From Rhizobium sp. BT04 (GTDB lineage: Bacteria > Pseudomonadota > Alphaproteobacteria > Rhizobiales > Rhizobiaceae), in assembly GCF_030053135.1 (NCBI RefSeq), contig NZ_CP125650.1, positions 248,001 to 312,000 of the forward strand: DNA of 64,000 nt. The letters run 5' to 3'. Under the pieces are notes generated by a model. It saw only the letters and a program-made list of their open reading frames with translations. It was not told the origin of the DNA and ran no database searches. The translations under genes were made by a program, and so were the position numbers. The number at the start of each line of letters is the position of its first letter. Position 1 is the first letter of the stretch. Below are positions 17,280 through 27,900 of the stretch, piece by piece.

Positions 17280-18197
17280 TCAACGGCGAATGAGGCCAAA
17301 TCGGTGGGCTTCGTCCAGCAGGACCCGCACCGAGGACGGTTGCCAGTTCTTGCCGCTGCGCACAGGCCGTTCTCCCATCTGGTCCAGTTGCGCGGCAATG
17401 TCGCGCAGCGACAGGTTGGGATCGGCAATGGCAATTGCCGCCACCAGCTTCATCAGATAGTCTTCGGGAGCCCGGCGAGGGGATCGAGCAAGGAGTTCCT
17501 TCTCCGCGAGCTTTTCGCGTACCATGCGATGAACAGCGCGACGAAGGCGTTCGACGGTCCAGTCGTGGCCACGGCGATTGAGAACCCGCACGACATTGTC
17601 CCAACTGTGCTGCGGCCGGAGTTGACGCACCATCGGCAGCCACGTCTGCGCCGATGCAATGAGTTCATCGAGATAGAGCTTCTCCCGTGCCTGCGAGATT
17701 GCCTTGATCGCCTCCGGCCGTCGTTCTCGCAGACCGGGATTTCCAGGAAGCTTGCCGCGTGCCTTCGCCGCCTTAATGCCGGCTTTGGTACGCTCAGCGA
17801 TTAGCGCCCGCTCGAGCTGCGCGACGGCGCCGAGGACCTGAAGGGAAAACATGCCCTGCGGGGTCGACGTATCGATTGGATCGCGGATCGACCGGAAATG
17901 CACGCCGCGGGCCTCGAGGTCCTCGATCACCGACAAGAGATGACTGACGGATCGGGCCAGTCGATCGAGGCGCACGACAATGAGGACGTCGCCGGCGCTA
18001 AGTTCAGCGAGTAATCGCGTCAGCACCGGTCGAGCCCGCGATGCTCCGGAACCATGCTCCTGATGGATCCGATCGCAGCCGGCTGCACGCAGCTCGTCCA
18101 ACTGGGCATCGTGGACCTGTTCATCCGTCGACACCCGGGCATAACCGATCAGCCGCTTGGGAGATTGTTGGTTGTCAAATGTTTGTGGCTTTGCCAT
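17280..18197 (-). CDS. Serine recombinase (resolvase/invertase family)
   Basis: 305 residues from ATG 18197; an in-frame ATG at 18245 would add 16 residues, and neither has a strong ribosome site. The catalytic serine is in YARVSTDEQ (S23), followed by the active-site arginines in VLIVVRLDRLARSVSHL and the helix-E region AQLERALIAERTKAGIKAAK. About 120 further residues replace the short HTH of classical resolvases. Such enzymes resolve plasmid multimers or transposon cointegrates, or invert DNA. Its place between repABC and the stability module ietAS suggests multimer resolution, but it may be left from a transposon. It appears intact. Confidence 0.85.
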   Translation of the reverse strand: MAKPQTFDNQQSPKRLIGYARVSTDEQVHDAQLDELRAAGCDRIHQEHGSGASRARPVLTRLLAELSAGDVLIVVRLDRLARSVSHLLSVIEDLEARGVHFRSIRDPIDTSTPQGMFSLQVLGAVAQLERALIAERTKAGIKAAKARGKLPGNPGLRERRPEAIKAISQAREKLYLDELIASAQTWLPMVRQLRPQHSWDNVVRVLNRRGHDWTVERLRRAVHRMVREKLAEKELLARSPRRAPEDYLMKLVAAIAIADPNLSLRDIAAQLDQMGERPVRSGKNWQPSSVRVLLDEAHRFGLIRR

Positions 18198-18610
18198 CGC
18201 GCTTGTAACGGCCCTGTCTCGAAGTAGTTTGTACAGATAAGGCATGCGTTAGAAATCGAACAGTTGCAAGCGTGTTTTAGCCATTGAATAGCGGCCCGTC
18301 AGACTCAAAATGCTACCGCGGACGAGCAACGGAGCGTCCGCGGTGGCAAATGCGCGTCAGCGGGCTTCCAGGGCGGAAATGCTGGAAAAACAGCGGCTTT
18401 GGTGATGGCTGCGGGCGGAGAAGCCTGCTGAAGGGCGCCGGCGCTCAATTCCGGAAATGAGGACCGGCCATGTGTGCCGACGGCGGCCGTCGAATTTTGC
18501 GATTGAGAGTCCGGTCATCCCGGGCGAAATTGCCCTAAATGCCCGGATTTCCGGGCGAATCCGCCGATCCAGGACGACCGACATCGCTGATTTGCGGCGT
18601 TATAGCAATC
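18198..18610. other. Upstream region of the resolvase gene
   Basis: No supported gene. The region probably contains the recombinase promoter and its res-type binding sites, but I could not define subsites by eye. Confidence 0.35.
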
Positions 18611-18639
18611 GCTTCCGATAAGCATTACTTATCGGAAGC
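18611..18639. repeat. 12-bp perfect inverted repeat with 5-base spacer
   Basis: GCTTCCGATAAG (18611-18622) and CTTATCGGAAGC (18628-18639) flank CATTA. No T-run follows on either strand, so a terminator is unlikely. Between the recombinase gene and ietA it could be a recombination site, a regulator operator for ietAS or an IS tip. Confidence 0.6.
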
Positions 18640-18911
18640 CAGGTGTGGCCTGGAACATCATTAAGAGTGACGGAATGTACTGCCATATTGGCTTCCGTGA
18701 CAGAAAAGAACATTGCTGGCTCATATGGTTAACGAGATGCAAACGCCGGCAGCTTCCGCCAAATCGGATGCTGCTGAGGATGGGTCGGTAGACTACCGAT
18801 TAATTTTCGGAACGGTATAGTAACGGATTGAATTGTTATCTATTCGGGAATTGCGTTGCAAATTGCGCTGCAGCTGATAGTCCAAAAGCAGAACGAAACG
18901 GCAAATCAACA

Positions 18912-19916
18912 ATGACCACGTCTCGCCACATCGTGACCCTTTTAAAAAGCCACATCGCCGGCGATGAGGAGAGATTCCTGTCGACCGCTCTGCAGTTGGC
19001 TGCCCATGAGGCGCGGCAAGGACATGGCAAGCTGGCGCAGGAAGTCAAGGATCTCGTCGATACAGCGAAGACGCGAGAGCCGAGCATGCGTCGACCGGGT
19101 GGAGCGGTCGCACTCGTGCAGCCGAAAGGTGAGCTCGCCGGTCTACTGAGCGCCCGTTATCCCGACATCCGTCTGGCAGACATGGTCCTTGCCCGCCCGC
19201 TTCGCCTGCGTCTCGATCGTATTTTGGCCGAACAGCGACAGCAGGCAAACCTGCGTAGCCACGGACTCCAGCCGCGACGTAAGATCTTGCTAGTCGGTCC
19301 GCCGGGGGCCGGCAAGACGATGACGGCGAGTGCGTTGGCCGGGGAACTTCACCTTCCCTTATTTACCATCCTCCTGGACGGTCTGATCACCAAGTTCATG
19401 GGCGAGACCGCGTCAAAGTTGCGTCTGGTTTTTGACGCAATGACCGCAACCCGCGGCGTATATCTCTTCGATGAGTTCGATGCGATCGGAGCAAGGAGGG
19501 GGGACAGGCAGGACGTGGGAGAAATCAGACGTGTACTCAATTCCTTCCTACAGTTTGTGGAACAGGATGAAAGCCACGCCTTGATCGTCGCAGCGACCAA
19601 TCATCCTGAACTGTTGGATCGTGCTCTTTTCCGTCGTTTCGACGATGTCATTGAATATGCGCTTCCGGATGTATCGCTCATCGAAGCGATCCTTCGTAAC
19701 AGGCTCGATCGCTTCGCAATGTCCGACATATCATGGACAGAAGTCGCTGCCGCCGCCCAAGGTCTTTCCCCGGCGGAGATTTCTCGTGTGGCTGATGACG
19801 CCGCCAAGTCCGTCATTCTGGACAATACGGACACAATAACCCCTGATAGCATACTTAACGCGATTGCCGAGCGCCGCACCGCCGCCGAAGCCATGGATGC
19901 GAGCAACAGGCCATAA
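18912..19916 (+). CDS. ietA: AAA ATPase IetA (antitoxin-like partner of IetS)
   Basis: 334 residues from ATG 18912; a TTG at 18828 is in frame but unsupported. Walker A is GPPGAGKT (129-136), Walker B is VYLFDEFDA (about 183-191), and sensor regions follow (IVAATNHPELLDRALFRRFD). The stop overlaps the ietS start (TAATG), so the two are coupled. The pair AAA-ATPase plus subtilisin-like protease is the ietAS system, first described on the Agrobacterium Ti plasmid pTiC58 as a stability/incompatibility toxin-antitoxin pair, and later listed among anti-phage systems. IetA is thought to neutralise or control IetS. Location beside repABC fits. Confidence 0.85.
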   Translation: MTTSRHIVTLLKSHIAGDEERFLSTALQLAAHEARQGHGKLAQEVKDLVDTAKTREPSMRRPGGAVALVQPKGELAGLLSARYPDIRLADMVLARPLRLRLDRILAEQRQQANLRSHGLQPRRKILLVGPPGAGKTMTASALAGELHLPLFTILLDGLITKFMGETASKLRLVFDAMTATRGVYLFDEFDAIGARRGDRQDVGEIRRVLNSFLQFVEQDESHALIVAATNHPELLDRALFRRFDDVIEYALPDVSLIEAILRNRLDRFAMSDISWTEVAAAAQGLSPAEISRVADDAAKSVILDNTDTITPDSILNAIAERRTAAEAMDASNRP

Positions 19917-22387
19917 TGGCAATCGGACCACGCAATCGCCCGCATTTTCTGCTTAAAGATAACGGCGCGGTAGAGCCATACCGGCGCCCTAACCGGAAAA
20001 TCGACCCACCGGCGCTACCTCTGCGCAATAGACAGGCCCATGCCCAGGCTTTGGCGCTCGCCGTGGGAGGTGCCGTCGCGGCGGCTGAGCAGCAACTCGC
20101 CGCGCCCGGAGTGACAGCGTTTGAAACGCGTGGATTCTATCTCGAGTTCGATCTCCCTTCTTCCGAGGGGGCGGGAATTGACCAACTCGCAAACAGACAA
20201 CAGAAAATGGAGGTTGTCGCCGTCCGCGAGCTAGAAGGGGAGGGTGGTATTGTCAAGGCTTCGGTGTTTGTCCCGGAGCGCGCAAAAAACTACTTCCTAA
20301 ATAAGATTGAGCAATATCGAACGACGGACACCGACAAAGGACGACCGCGAAATGAGCCTTTGATCTCCAGGATCGAAACTGCTCAGCTGGCATCGGCGCG
20401 TTCCCTCTTCACCGATGAGGAAGCGCTATTTCCGCTCCACGAGGACGTGGCGGTGTGGTGGGAAGTCTGGCTGCGCGAAGGTCGGCGCGAGCGGTTTGAA
20501 GCCATAGCTGCCGCCTTGGAAATACAGATGCGCCAGCATGCCATCCGGTTCCCAGAGCGCGAAGTTGTCTTAGCGCTTGCGAGCTCGGTGACCATGGATC
20601 GTGTGGTCGCACGTAGCGATACGATTGCTGAATTGCGTCGAGCAAAAGATACTCCGGCGTTTTTTATAGGTCTTGGAGGCGCCGAGCAAAGAGCCTGGAA
20701 CGACGATCTCGCTGATCGTGTTCAGGTCGCTGAAACCGCTAATGACGTTGCGATATGTCTATTGGACAGTGGAGTGCGTCGCACGCATCCCCTGATCGAG
20801 CCAGTATTATCGGTCGATGATTGGCACACAATCAATCCCGACTGGGGTGCCGACGACACGACCGCGTGGCAGGGGCATGGCACGCGCATGGCCGGGGTCG
20901 CACTTTACAACGATCTGATCGATCCGCTGGCCGCTCAGGATCCCTTCGATATGCGATATCGGCTGGAGAGTATTAGAATACTGCCGCCCGGCGGCGCAGA
21001 CGAAAATCAGCCTGATCTTTACGGCGCGATTACCGGCGAGGCGATCGCTCGAGCCGAAATTCAGGCGCCGCACAGAAGCCGCGTCATTACGACCGCCATA
21101 ACCAGCACGACCCCGTCGCGTGGACGGGCCTCGTCCTGGTCTTCATCCATCGACCAGCTGTGCTTCGAAACCGATGCGCAGCGGTTGATCCTGATATCGG
21201 CCGGAAACATACGCATCGATCTAACGCCGGCCGATCTGTTTGTTCGCAACGACATCGAGCCGCTAGACGATCCAGCGCAGGCATGGAACGCAATCACCAT
21301 CGGGGCTTTCACCAACAAGGTTGATGTTATCGATGCGGCTTTTGCCGGATACACCCCGATTGCGCCAGCTGGAGAACTCTCACCCGCGAGCAGGACCTCC
21401 GTCAGTTGGGATCGCCAGTGGCCGGTCAAGCCAGATATCGTCATGGAGGGCGGGAACCTGGCGTATGATGGCGTGAATCCGGGTGAGCCGATTGATGATC
21501 TTCGCATCCTGACAACGCATTTCCGTCCAGAAAACCGCTACTTCTCTACGATTGGAGATACGAGCTCCGCGACCGCTCAAGCTGCGAAACTAGCAGCAGA
21601 GATTATGGTGGGTAGGCCGGGGCTCTGGCCAGAGACCGTCCGTGCTTTGCTTGTCCATTCCGCTGAATGGACACCGGCGATGGCCGCCCGCATCACGAAC
21701 TGCCACGGCAACAAAACGCAGTTGCAGGCGCTTCTCCGCCGGTATGGTTATGGGGTGCCTGATCTCGGCCGGGCGCTACTTTCAGCCAACAACGATTTGA
21801 CCTTGATGATCGAGGACGACATTCGACCCTTCCAACGTGAAGGTACCGGATCGGTCAAAATGAGAGATATGAAGCTCCATAAGCTACCTTGGCCAAAGGA
21901 GGACTTGCTGGCTTTGGGCGCTGCGCCTGTCGAGGTCCGTGTCACGCTATCTTATTTCATCGAGCCGAATCCCGGCGAGCGAGGCTGGACGAGACGCCAC
22001 AGATACGCCTCGCACGGATTGCGCTTCCAGATGAAAACGGCAACGGAAACAGTCGGCGAGTTCCGGGCGCGCATCAATCAAGCTGCGCGAAGCGAGGAAG
22101 AAGGTGCGCCCGTCAGCGTCGGCGAAGGCTGGCTGTTGGGAACATTCCGCGACAGCGGGTCGTTGCATTCGGATTTCTGGCGGGGGACGGCGGTCGACCT
22201 TGCGGAGCGTGACGCCATCGGTATCTTTCCAGTCGGCGGCTGGTGGAAGGAAAAACCGTATCTGGATCGATACAACCAGCAGGCGCGCTACTCATTGATC
22301 GTGACTATCCGTGCGGCTAATGCCGCGGTTGATCTCTATGCGGCGGTCGAGACGATTCTGACAACCGAGATCGTCGCAGAGGCATAA
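19916..22387 (+). CDS. ietS: Subtilisin-like serine protease IetS (toxin/effector)
   Basis: 823 residues. The S8 triad is visible: Asp in CLLDSGVRRTHP (D284), His in WQGHGTRMAG (H321) and Ser in GDTSSATAQAAK (about S550), where the usual GTS is DTS. The oxyanion Asn lies in LISAGN (N431). There is no signal peptide, so it acts in the cytoplasm. About 280 N-terminal residues and 250 C-terminal residues flank the protease domain and may hold the contacts with IetA. In the known system the protease is toxic unless its ATPase partner is present, which stabilises the plasmid and may abort phage infection. All key residues are present, so it is probably functional. Confidence 0.85.
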   Translation: MAIGPRNRPHFLLKDNGAVEPYRRPNRKIDPPALPLRNRQAHAQALALAVGGAVAAAEQQLAAPGVTAFETRGFYLEFDLPSSEGAGIDQLANRQQKMEVVAVRELEGEGGIVKASVFVPERAKNYFLNKIEQYRTTDTDKGRPRNEPLISRIETAQLASARSLFTDEEALFPLHEDVAVWWEVWLREGRRERFEAIAAALEIQMRQHAIRFPEREVVLALASSVTMDRVVARSDTIAELRRAKDTPAFFIGLGGAEQRAWNDDLADRVQVAETANDVAICLLDSGVRRTHPLIEPVLSVDDWHTINPDWGADDTTAWQGHGTRMAGVALYNDLIDPLAAQDPFDMRYRLESIRILPPGGADENQPDLYGAITGEAIARAEIQAPHRSRVITTAITSTTPSRGRASSWSSSIDQLCFETDAQRLILISAGNIRIDLTPADLFVRNDIEPLDDPAQAWNAITIGAFTNKVDVIDAAFAGYTPIAPAGELSPASRTSVSWDRQWPVKPDIVMEGGNLAYDGVNPGEPIDDLRILTTHFRPENRYFSTIGDTSSATAQAAKLAAEIMVGRPGLWPETVRALLVHSAEWTPAMAARITNCHGNKTQLQALLRRYGYGVPDLGRALLSANNDLTLMIEDDIRPFQREGTGSVKMRDMKLHKLPWPKEDLLALGAAPVEVRVTLSYFIEPNPGERGWTRRHRYASHGLRFQMKTATETVGEFRARINQAARSEEEGAPVSVGEGWLLGTFRDSGSLHSDFWRGTAVDLAERDAIGIFPVGGWWKEKPYLDRYNQQARYSLIVTIRAANAAVDLYAAVETILTTEIVAEA

Positions 22388-22409
22388 GATCCCGTTAAGT
22401 GATGGGTGG

Positions 22410-22958
22410 TTACATGCCCGCAGCATTTTTGTATTTCAGGCCGGATCCACACTCGCACTTTTCGTTTCTGCCCAATTTTCGCTGTCCGGCGGGCCCTCGC
22501 CCCAGTATCTTTGCCAAGGATCCCGGCGGCGGCACTTGCCGTTCCAGCCTGACCGTTCCGGCGATGACAGCTTCGACATGTTTAGCCCGAGTTTTTAGCA
22601 TCTCGGATTGTGGCCCATCCATTGCGTATTCCCTCAATGCGGCGAGTTCCCGCCGCGCCATGCCGAATTCTCCGCACCAAGCCAAGACGATCGCATACAT
22701 GCTCCGGGTGGGGAGAATCATGTCAGTCAATTGGCTTTCGGCAACCACCGGCAACACATGCTGTTCCATTGTTTTCCTGGCGCCGCCGGGCTGAGCCATG
22801 ATCACCAGGAAGTCGTCGACAGCCTCCAAGCCGGTCGTGACCACTGATCTTGCTGCGTAGGCCAGACCATAGAACTTCAGCGCGGTGAGACGTCGCATCA
22901 GCGGGGGCCGATCCAAAGACACTGCGATGTGGCACCATAGATTTAGACAGTCGGCCAA
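22410..22958 (-). CDS. SEC-C motif protein of unknown function
   Basis: 182 residues, convergent with ietS (22 bases between stops). The C-terminus ends in GRNEKCECGSGLKYKNAAG, a standard SEC-C zinc-binding motif like the tail of SecA. The rest is helical (MARRELAALREYAMDG) and unknown. SEC-C tails occur on many small accessory proteins, including some near defence genes. No clear ribosome site is visible at the ATG, so the start may differ. Confidence 0.65.
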   Translation of the reverse strand: MADCLNLWCHIAVSLDRPPLMRRLTALKFYGLAYAARSVVTTGLEAVDDFLVIMAQPGGARKTMEQHVLPVVAESQLTDMILPTRSMYAIVLAWCGEFGMARRELAALREYAMDGPQSEMLKTRAKHVEAVIAGTVRLERQVPPPGSLAKILGRGPAGQRKLGRNEKCECGSGLKYKNAAGM

Positions 22959-23080
22959 TCTCTTGAGGTCATCGCGGTTCGCAAATCATCGTTCTCGCGG
23001 CGATCAACTGAAGTTCTTTTGTTAAAAGACGTTCTACAATACGATTTTGTTGATGCAGTGATTCTCGTACGGGGCTTTGG

Positions 23081-24151
23081 ATGAGCGATGAACTTGGCGA
23101 AGAAGAAATTGAGGTTTGCGCCACGGCTAACGAGATCCAGTCAACTTATCCACTTGCAACTAATCTGAGCGTAAGCGGCCCTTTCGAAGATGAAGACCAT
23201 GCACGCGGCTTTGGCCACGCGTTCATCGGTTCTCTACAGGTGATCGGGCAACACATCAATCTAACCGATCTTGATGGAGTGACAATTACTGGCACCTATC
23301 ACGAAACGCTACTTCAGATTGATCGGGGTTTGGAGGGACTTCGACCACTCACGGCGTCTACAATAGAGGACGGTGTTATCGGAGTGGCAATGGCCCCCGC
23401 CGTTTTGCGAGATGGATTGCTAAAAACCCATTTGATTTTCGACGTGAACTACGTCTGGCATATCGCAGACCCCGAAAGCGAGTTCTTTGCGTCGGCTGTG
23501 CACACGATTGCCCATGAATGCGGCCACGTTGAAGTGCATACGGCCCTTGATCAGGCCCTACCAGGGCGGATACTGCGCCATCGATATGCCGACTACATTG
23601 AGCAATATAGAGAGGAAGTGATTGATGCCTGCTTCCAGGAGTATGGAGCTACCCGGCTGAGTGCTGGTTTCGGTCTAAATCCGATCGACGGTTACCGCCA
23701 GACGTTCTTGACGGCGCTCGCCGACACTGACGCTGCTGCTAATGGGTTTATTAGCGCATATCGCACGCACGGCGATATTGATCGTGTCCTGTTGGAAGTG
23801 CCTCCGCTTTACGCAAACCTGATAAAATGGGCATCGTACCTAATCGGCACGATGCACGGCTTAGGCATCATGGTCTCAGATCAGCAAGGTCTCGCAGACG
23901 CCCTTTCCGATCATTGGTTTGCTGACTACTTCGCGCGGCTTGAAGCCGCTTATGCCGAGCTGTGGGAACGCCTGGGGCAATGGGAGAGCGCGAGTGAGTT
24001 TGACGGGCTTGGCGACATCGCGATCGAGGTCTTGGAGGCCGGCGGCATGTTCCTTTCCCGAAACGAAGAGGATGGCATTCGGGTCGACATTCCGTTTAGG
24101 GCGAACAATACACCGAACTATGGTCTCCTCAGCCTTCTTAGAGGCATTTAG
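23081..24151 (+). CDS. HEXXH putative zinc metalloprotease, unknown family
   Basis: 356 residues without signal peptide or membrane helices. HTIAHECGHVEVH (H145-E146-x-x-H149) is a typical zinc-protease active site, and an acidic helix 35-45 residues later (YREEVIDACFQEYGATR) could supply the third ligand. The rest is not recognisable to me. It is divergent from the SEC-C gene and lies between ietAS and a large STAND NTPase gene, which suggests a role in defence or stress, but this is context only. M48/M78-type proteins are possible distant relatives. Confidence 0.6.
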   Translation: MSDELGEEEIEVCATANEIQSTYPLATNLSVSGPFEDEDHARGFGHAFIGSLQVIGQHINLTDLDGVTITGTYHETLLQIDRGLEGLRPLTASTIEDGVIGVAMAPAVLRDGLLKTHLIFDVNYVWHIADPESEFFASAVHTIAHECGHVEVHTALDQALPGRILRHRYADYIEQYREEVIDACFQEYGATRLSAGFGLNPIDGYRQTFLTALADTDAAANGFISAYRTHGDIDRVLLEVPPLYANLIKWASYLIGTMHGLGIMVSDQQGLADALSDHWFADYFARLEAAYAELWERLGQWESASEFDGLGDIAIEVLEAGGMFLSRNEEDGIRVDIPFRANNTPNYGLLSLLRGI

Positions 24152-24933
24152 ACGAGCCTAAGTCTCCAACGCTCGCAGAGGTCCGTCGGGTAAATGTGGA
24201 GAATCCTCTATCACGGTCGATGTGTGCTCGCCCTGTGCCGCTGCTCTCCACCTCTACCGGAGGGCAGGGGCGCTAGAACCTTGCGCGGCGGAAAGTCGTC
24301 CTCTTCGAGATCGCCGGTCTCATACACGAGAAGGAGCCTTCTACGGAAACCAGACGACGAATGACGTTGCTGCGGAACGCCGCATCGACGATTTCCGCCT
24401 CAGATATGCCGAGATGGAGGACCGTTCGTTGGCCGCATCATTATGCCCCTCATCACGCAAGTGGTTTTCCAGACGCAAGCGCTTCTGACGTCGCTCCCAA
24501 AGAAAGCGGCCATCAGTCCAGACCGCAACCAGTGCGGCAAGGACCGCTGCGAAGTTGGCGAATATCGAGCATGTTATCCTCCACAGCCCTTACCCTCCTC
24601 GCAGACACGACTGCCCTGCAAGCGATGACTCAACTATAGGCACGCAGGTGTCGGCGTTCTAGCATTGTTTTGGCCCCACGAGGCGCCGAATGCATCAAAG
24701 CAATAATGTGGTGCCATCAGAATCCGGGGTGGTACTGGAGAAGCGCGTTTCCCCGGTCCGAGGGTTCGATTCCGTTCAAGGCGAAGGATAAGGACGAGTG
24801 TCTTAATTGGGGCCGGAAGCAGACCGACAGCTCTTCGCCGGCGGGTTATCGAGAACGGACTTTGGCATCCGCCGTAGTTCATGTGGCCGGTGCGCACTGT
24901 CGATAGCTTGCGCCGGCGCGGAGCCCTTGTGCT
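24152..24933. other. 780-base region without a supported gene
   Basis: Short frames on both strands lack ribosome sites and motifs. A T-arm-like string (GGTTCGATTCC near 24765) occurs, but no tRNA can be folded around it. Confidence 0.4.
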
Positions 24934-27900
24934 TCAATGCGGGGGAGCCACCTGGGGCCAGGGCCGACCACTCTGAATATTAGGATGTCTCGGCTCGTCC
25001 AGGATGGCCCCATCTTCCTGGCGGATCATGTCAATGCGGGTCAAGTAGTCCACCGCGAACGCCGCTTGATCCTTGTCGGGAGAAACGGTCAACGCGAACA
25101 ACTGCCGTCTAACCTCGGAAGCATTGAGCGGCCTAAGCTCGTACGACGTCCCGTCAGGGCTATGCGGCTCTCTGCTATAGATCATGTCCTGTACACCGCG
25201 CGCGCCTTGCCGGCGTATAGTTTGCCGACCCACCGAGGATTGTGCCGCGGCCATCAGACCTTCGACGGAAGAAGTTTTCAGAAGGACCGAGAAAACCAGC
25301 TCCTTTGCTCCGTCGGAGCGGGCCGCGGCTAGTTTTTCGAAGAGATAGGGCATATCGTTGTCCGCCATGGCGTACGCAAGCTGTTCAGGCAGTAGGAAAT
25401 GGCCTGTCCTGAGGTCAAAGCCCTTTCCGAGGTGTCCCTCGACCCCTTCAAGAAGCAGGTCCATCGCGCGGCGGAACCCTAGCTTTTGCACTTGGCCGAA
25501 CCACTCATGCTCCGACAGCATGTCGGGAAACCTGAGGGCAAACTCTCGCAACATGCCCGCTTTGGTTTCGACGCCCAAAAGCCTGAGCTGAGGCAGGATA
25601 TCCCTGATCTGCCACCGCGGAAGGTTCTTTTCAGGAACCAGCGCTAAGGCGTCGAAAACAGACGTCGGGCGGTCGGTGTTCGGAAGTACTTTTAGCCAAC
25701 TGGAGATCGCGTACGACGTCTGGTCGTCCCACCACCTGTTCTCCTTTTCGGCCAAGACCTTGCGGAACTCCTGGAGGACCAGGTCGGCCGAAGGCAGCAG
25801 CCCGCCCACAATCATGCCGTTGAAGAAGTCGAGCTTGGTGTGAGACGTCACCTCCAAGCCGGCAACCTTCGACATCAACTCTGGCCGGACTATATGCGGC
25901 ATGACGACGGCAATTGCGGCCAATGCCACGGCACGTCCGTAGAGCGGTTCGGATGCTGCCAATTCTTCCGCGACGTCGAGTATAATCTCGGCCGCATCAA
26001 GTGACAGGTCGGATTGCTTTGACCTTCTTTCACGTGCAGCCTGAGCGCGATCCAGATCGGGCCAGACATTTGCCCGTTTGTCGAGGAGAGTCGGCATGGC
26101 GATGAGCCGGAGCGCAATCGCCGCGTCATGGCCAAACTCAGGATGACGCAGGAGCGATTTTGCAACTTCATAGGCGTCGTCAGTGCCAATCTCGTAAAGT
26201 GCCTGCCGGTACGAAAGTGCATGACTGGTGCGCCACTCGTTCAGCGCCTCTTGGTTGCGCCCGCCCTTGGCCAACTCTTTAAGTGCATCCCGCTGCTTGA
26301 GGTCTTCTAGCAGGAATTCTGAGACCCACTTCATTTGTGATGAGTCCGGCACGCGCCGCATGGCATCCACAATTTTGGCCATATCGTGGCGTGACGGTGG
26401 GCCCGAACGCATGAGGCAGTCCGCCCAGCCGTTCAGCGCTTCAACGAGCTTGAGGCGGCCCTCAGCTGGAACATCGTCCATTGGCTCATTCGTGCCGTGT
26501 TTGCCGTGGGCGGTGATAAGGTCTGCGAGGGCCTCGATATCGCCGTGGTCTTGTATGGCCGAGAACGACACGACTGCCTCGACGAACACGTCGGGGCGCG
26601 TACCTGATATCTTGTCTCGAAGCAGTCCCAGGGGAGCGTACGTCGCAGACGACGGCATCCCGTTCGCATAAATTTTGGGCTTGAGCTCGAGGAATTCGCT
26701 TATCATCCTCGCAACGATACCGGGTCCTGAGAGGAAGAGTGCGCCGCCGGTCCGCTCATCTATCTCCTGGCTATCAATGACGATGGTCGCGAGTTCTGGC
26801 GCCTCGCTGACTGGCTGGGGCGACAGGTATTCTTGCACCCGGAATGGCAATGGAGAGCCGGTCAAAATACGGTCCGTCATTGCCGCGGCAACGACTTCGG
26901 GAAACGCGCTAGCGACCTGATGGAAGGCAGCGGTCTGGTCCGCCCTTAGGTCCAGTTTTTCGTTGCGCAGGATAGCGTCAAGATCGGCGACCTCCCCCGA
27001 GCTTTGGGCTTTGCGGATAGAGCGAGCGAGGTTACGGGCGGGGCTTGCCATTGCGCCGGTGTCCTCATCCTGCAGCGCTCGCAAACGCGTCAGGGCGGGC
27101 GGGGCGGTCAGTCCGTCGAAATAGTCCCGCTCGGCAACGCGTCGCCAAACTTCATTGTCAGCGCCATATAGCACTGCTGTCGCCTGTCTGGGTGCGCCTC
27201 GGAAAAGGAATGCTTCCACTGCTTTTGACTTCACCTCGACGCTGGGGTCTCGCTTCGCGAGGTCGAACGCGGTTTCGAGAGCTTCAATACCCCCGCCGAA
27301 GATGAGCCCCGAAACAAGCCTCTCCCGGACCCGCTCCTGCAGGTGATCGTAGTCACTTTGCAGGTAGCCCCCGAAAACGCTTGGTCGGATACGATCGCCA
27401 ATGTTGAGAGCTTCGCTTTGGATTTGGTCGCTTGAGTTGGAAACAAGCGGCCAAACCAGGTCGGCAAAGTCACCACGGCCCGTCTTCATCATGAATCCGA
27501 CCGCCAAGTCCACCTGATCGGCTTGGTGCCATGAGCGTGCAAAAGCTTGCACCTCGTGTGAGACCAAGCTCCAAACTGCGTCTCCTGTCCGGTACACAAT
27601 TTCGGCCGCAAGCATCGGTCCGACAGACATAGCGAGTCTCGCCGCTCGGGCGACGATAGCGACACCAGATTCATCCTCTGCAAGGCGTTCACAGGCGAAG
27701 AGAATTGCTTCTTCCCAGAGCCGGTCGTCGAGAAGCTCTTGGGCAAAACTGCTTTCGAGGCCTGCGTCCTTAGGAAGGTCACGCATCATTGCCTCGACAT
27801 GCCCGGCGGCATACCATTCCTGAAATTGCTGATGCTGGAAGGCGTAGGTGTCGCCTTCGCCGTGCACCAACACGTGCGTGGCGACAAGGGTCTCCAAGAC

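Noticed and set aside
17011..17643. 210-codon minus-strand frame over the resolvase end
   Set aside because: It is a shifted shadow of the resolvase gene plus GC-rich flank; no motif or start signal.
24740..24800. tRNA-like T-arm string GGTTCGATTCC
   Set aside because: The T stem pairs poorly and no acceptor, D or anticodon arms can be placed around it.
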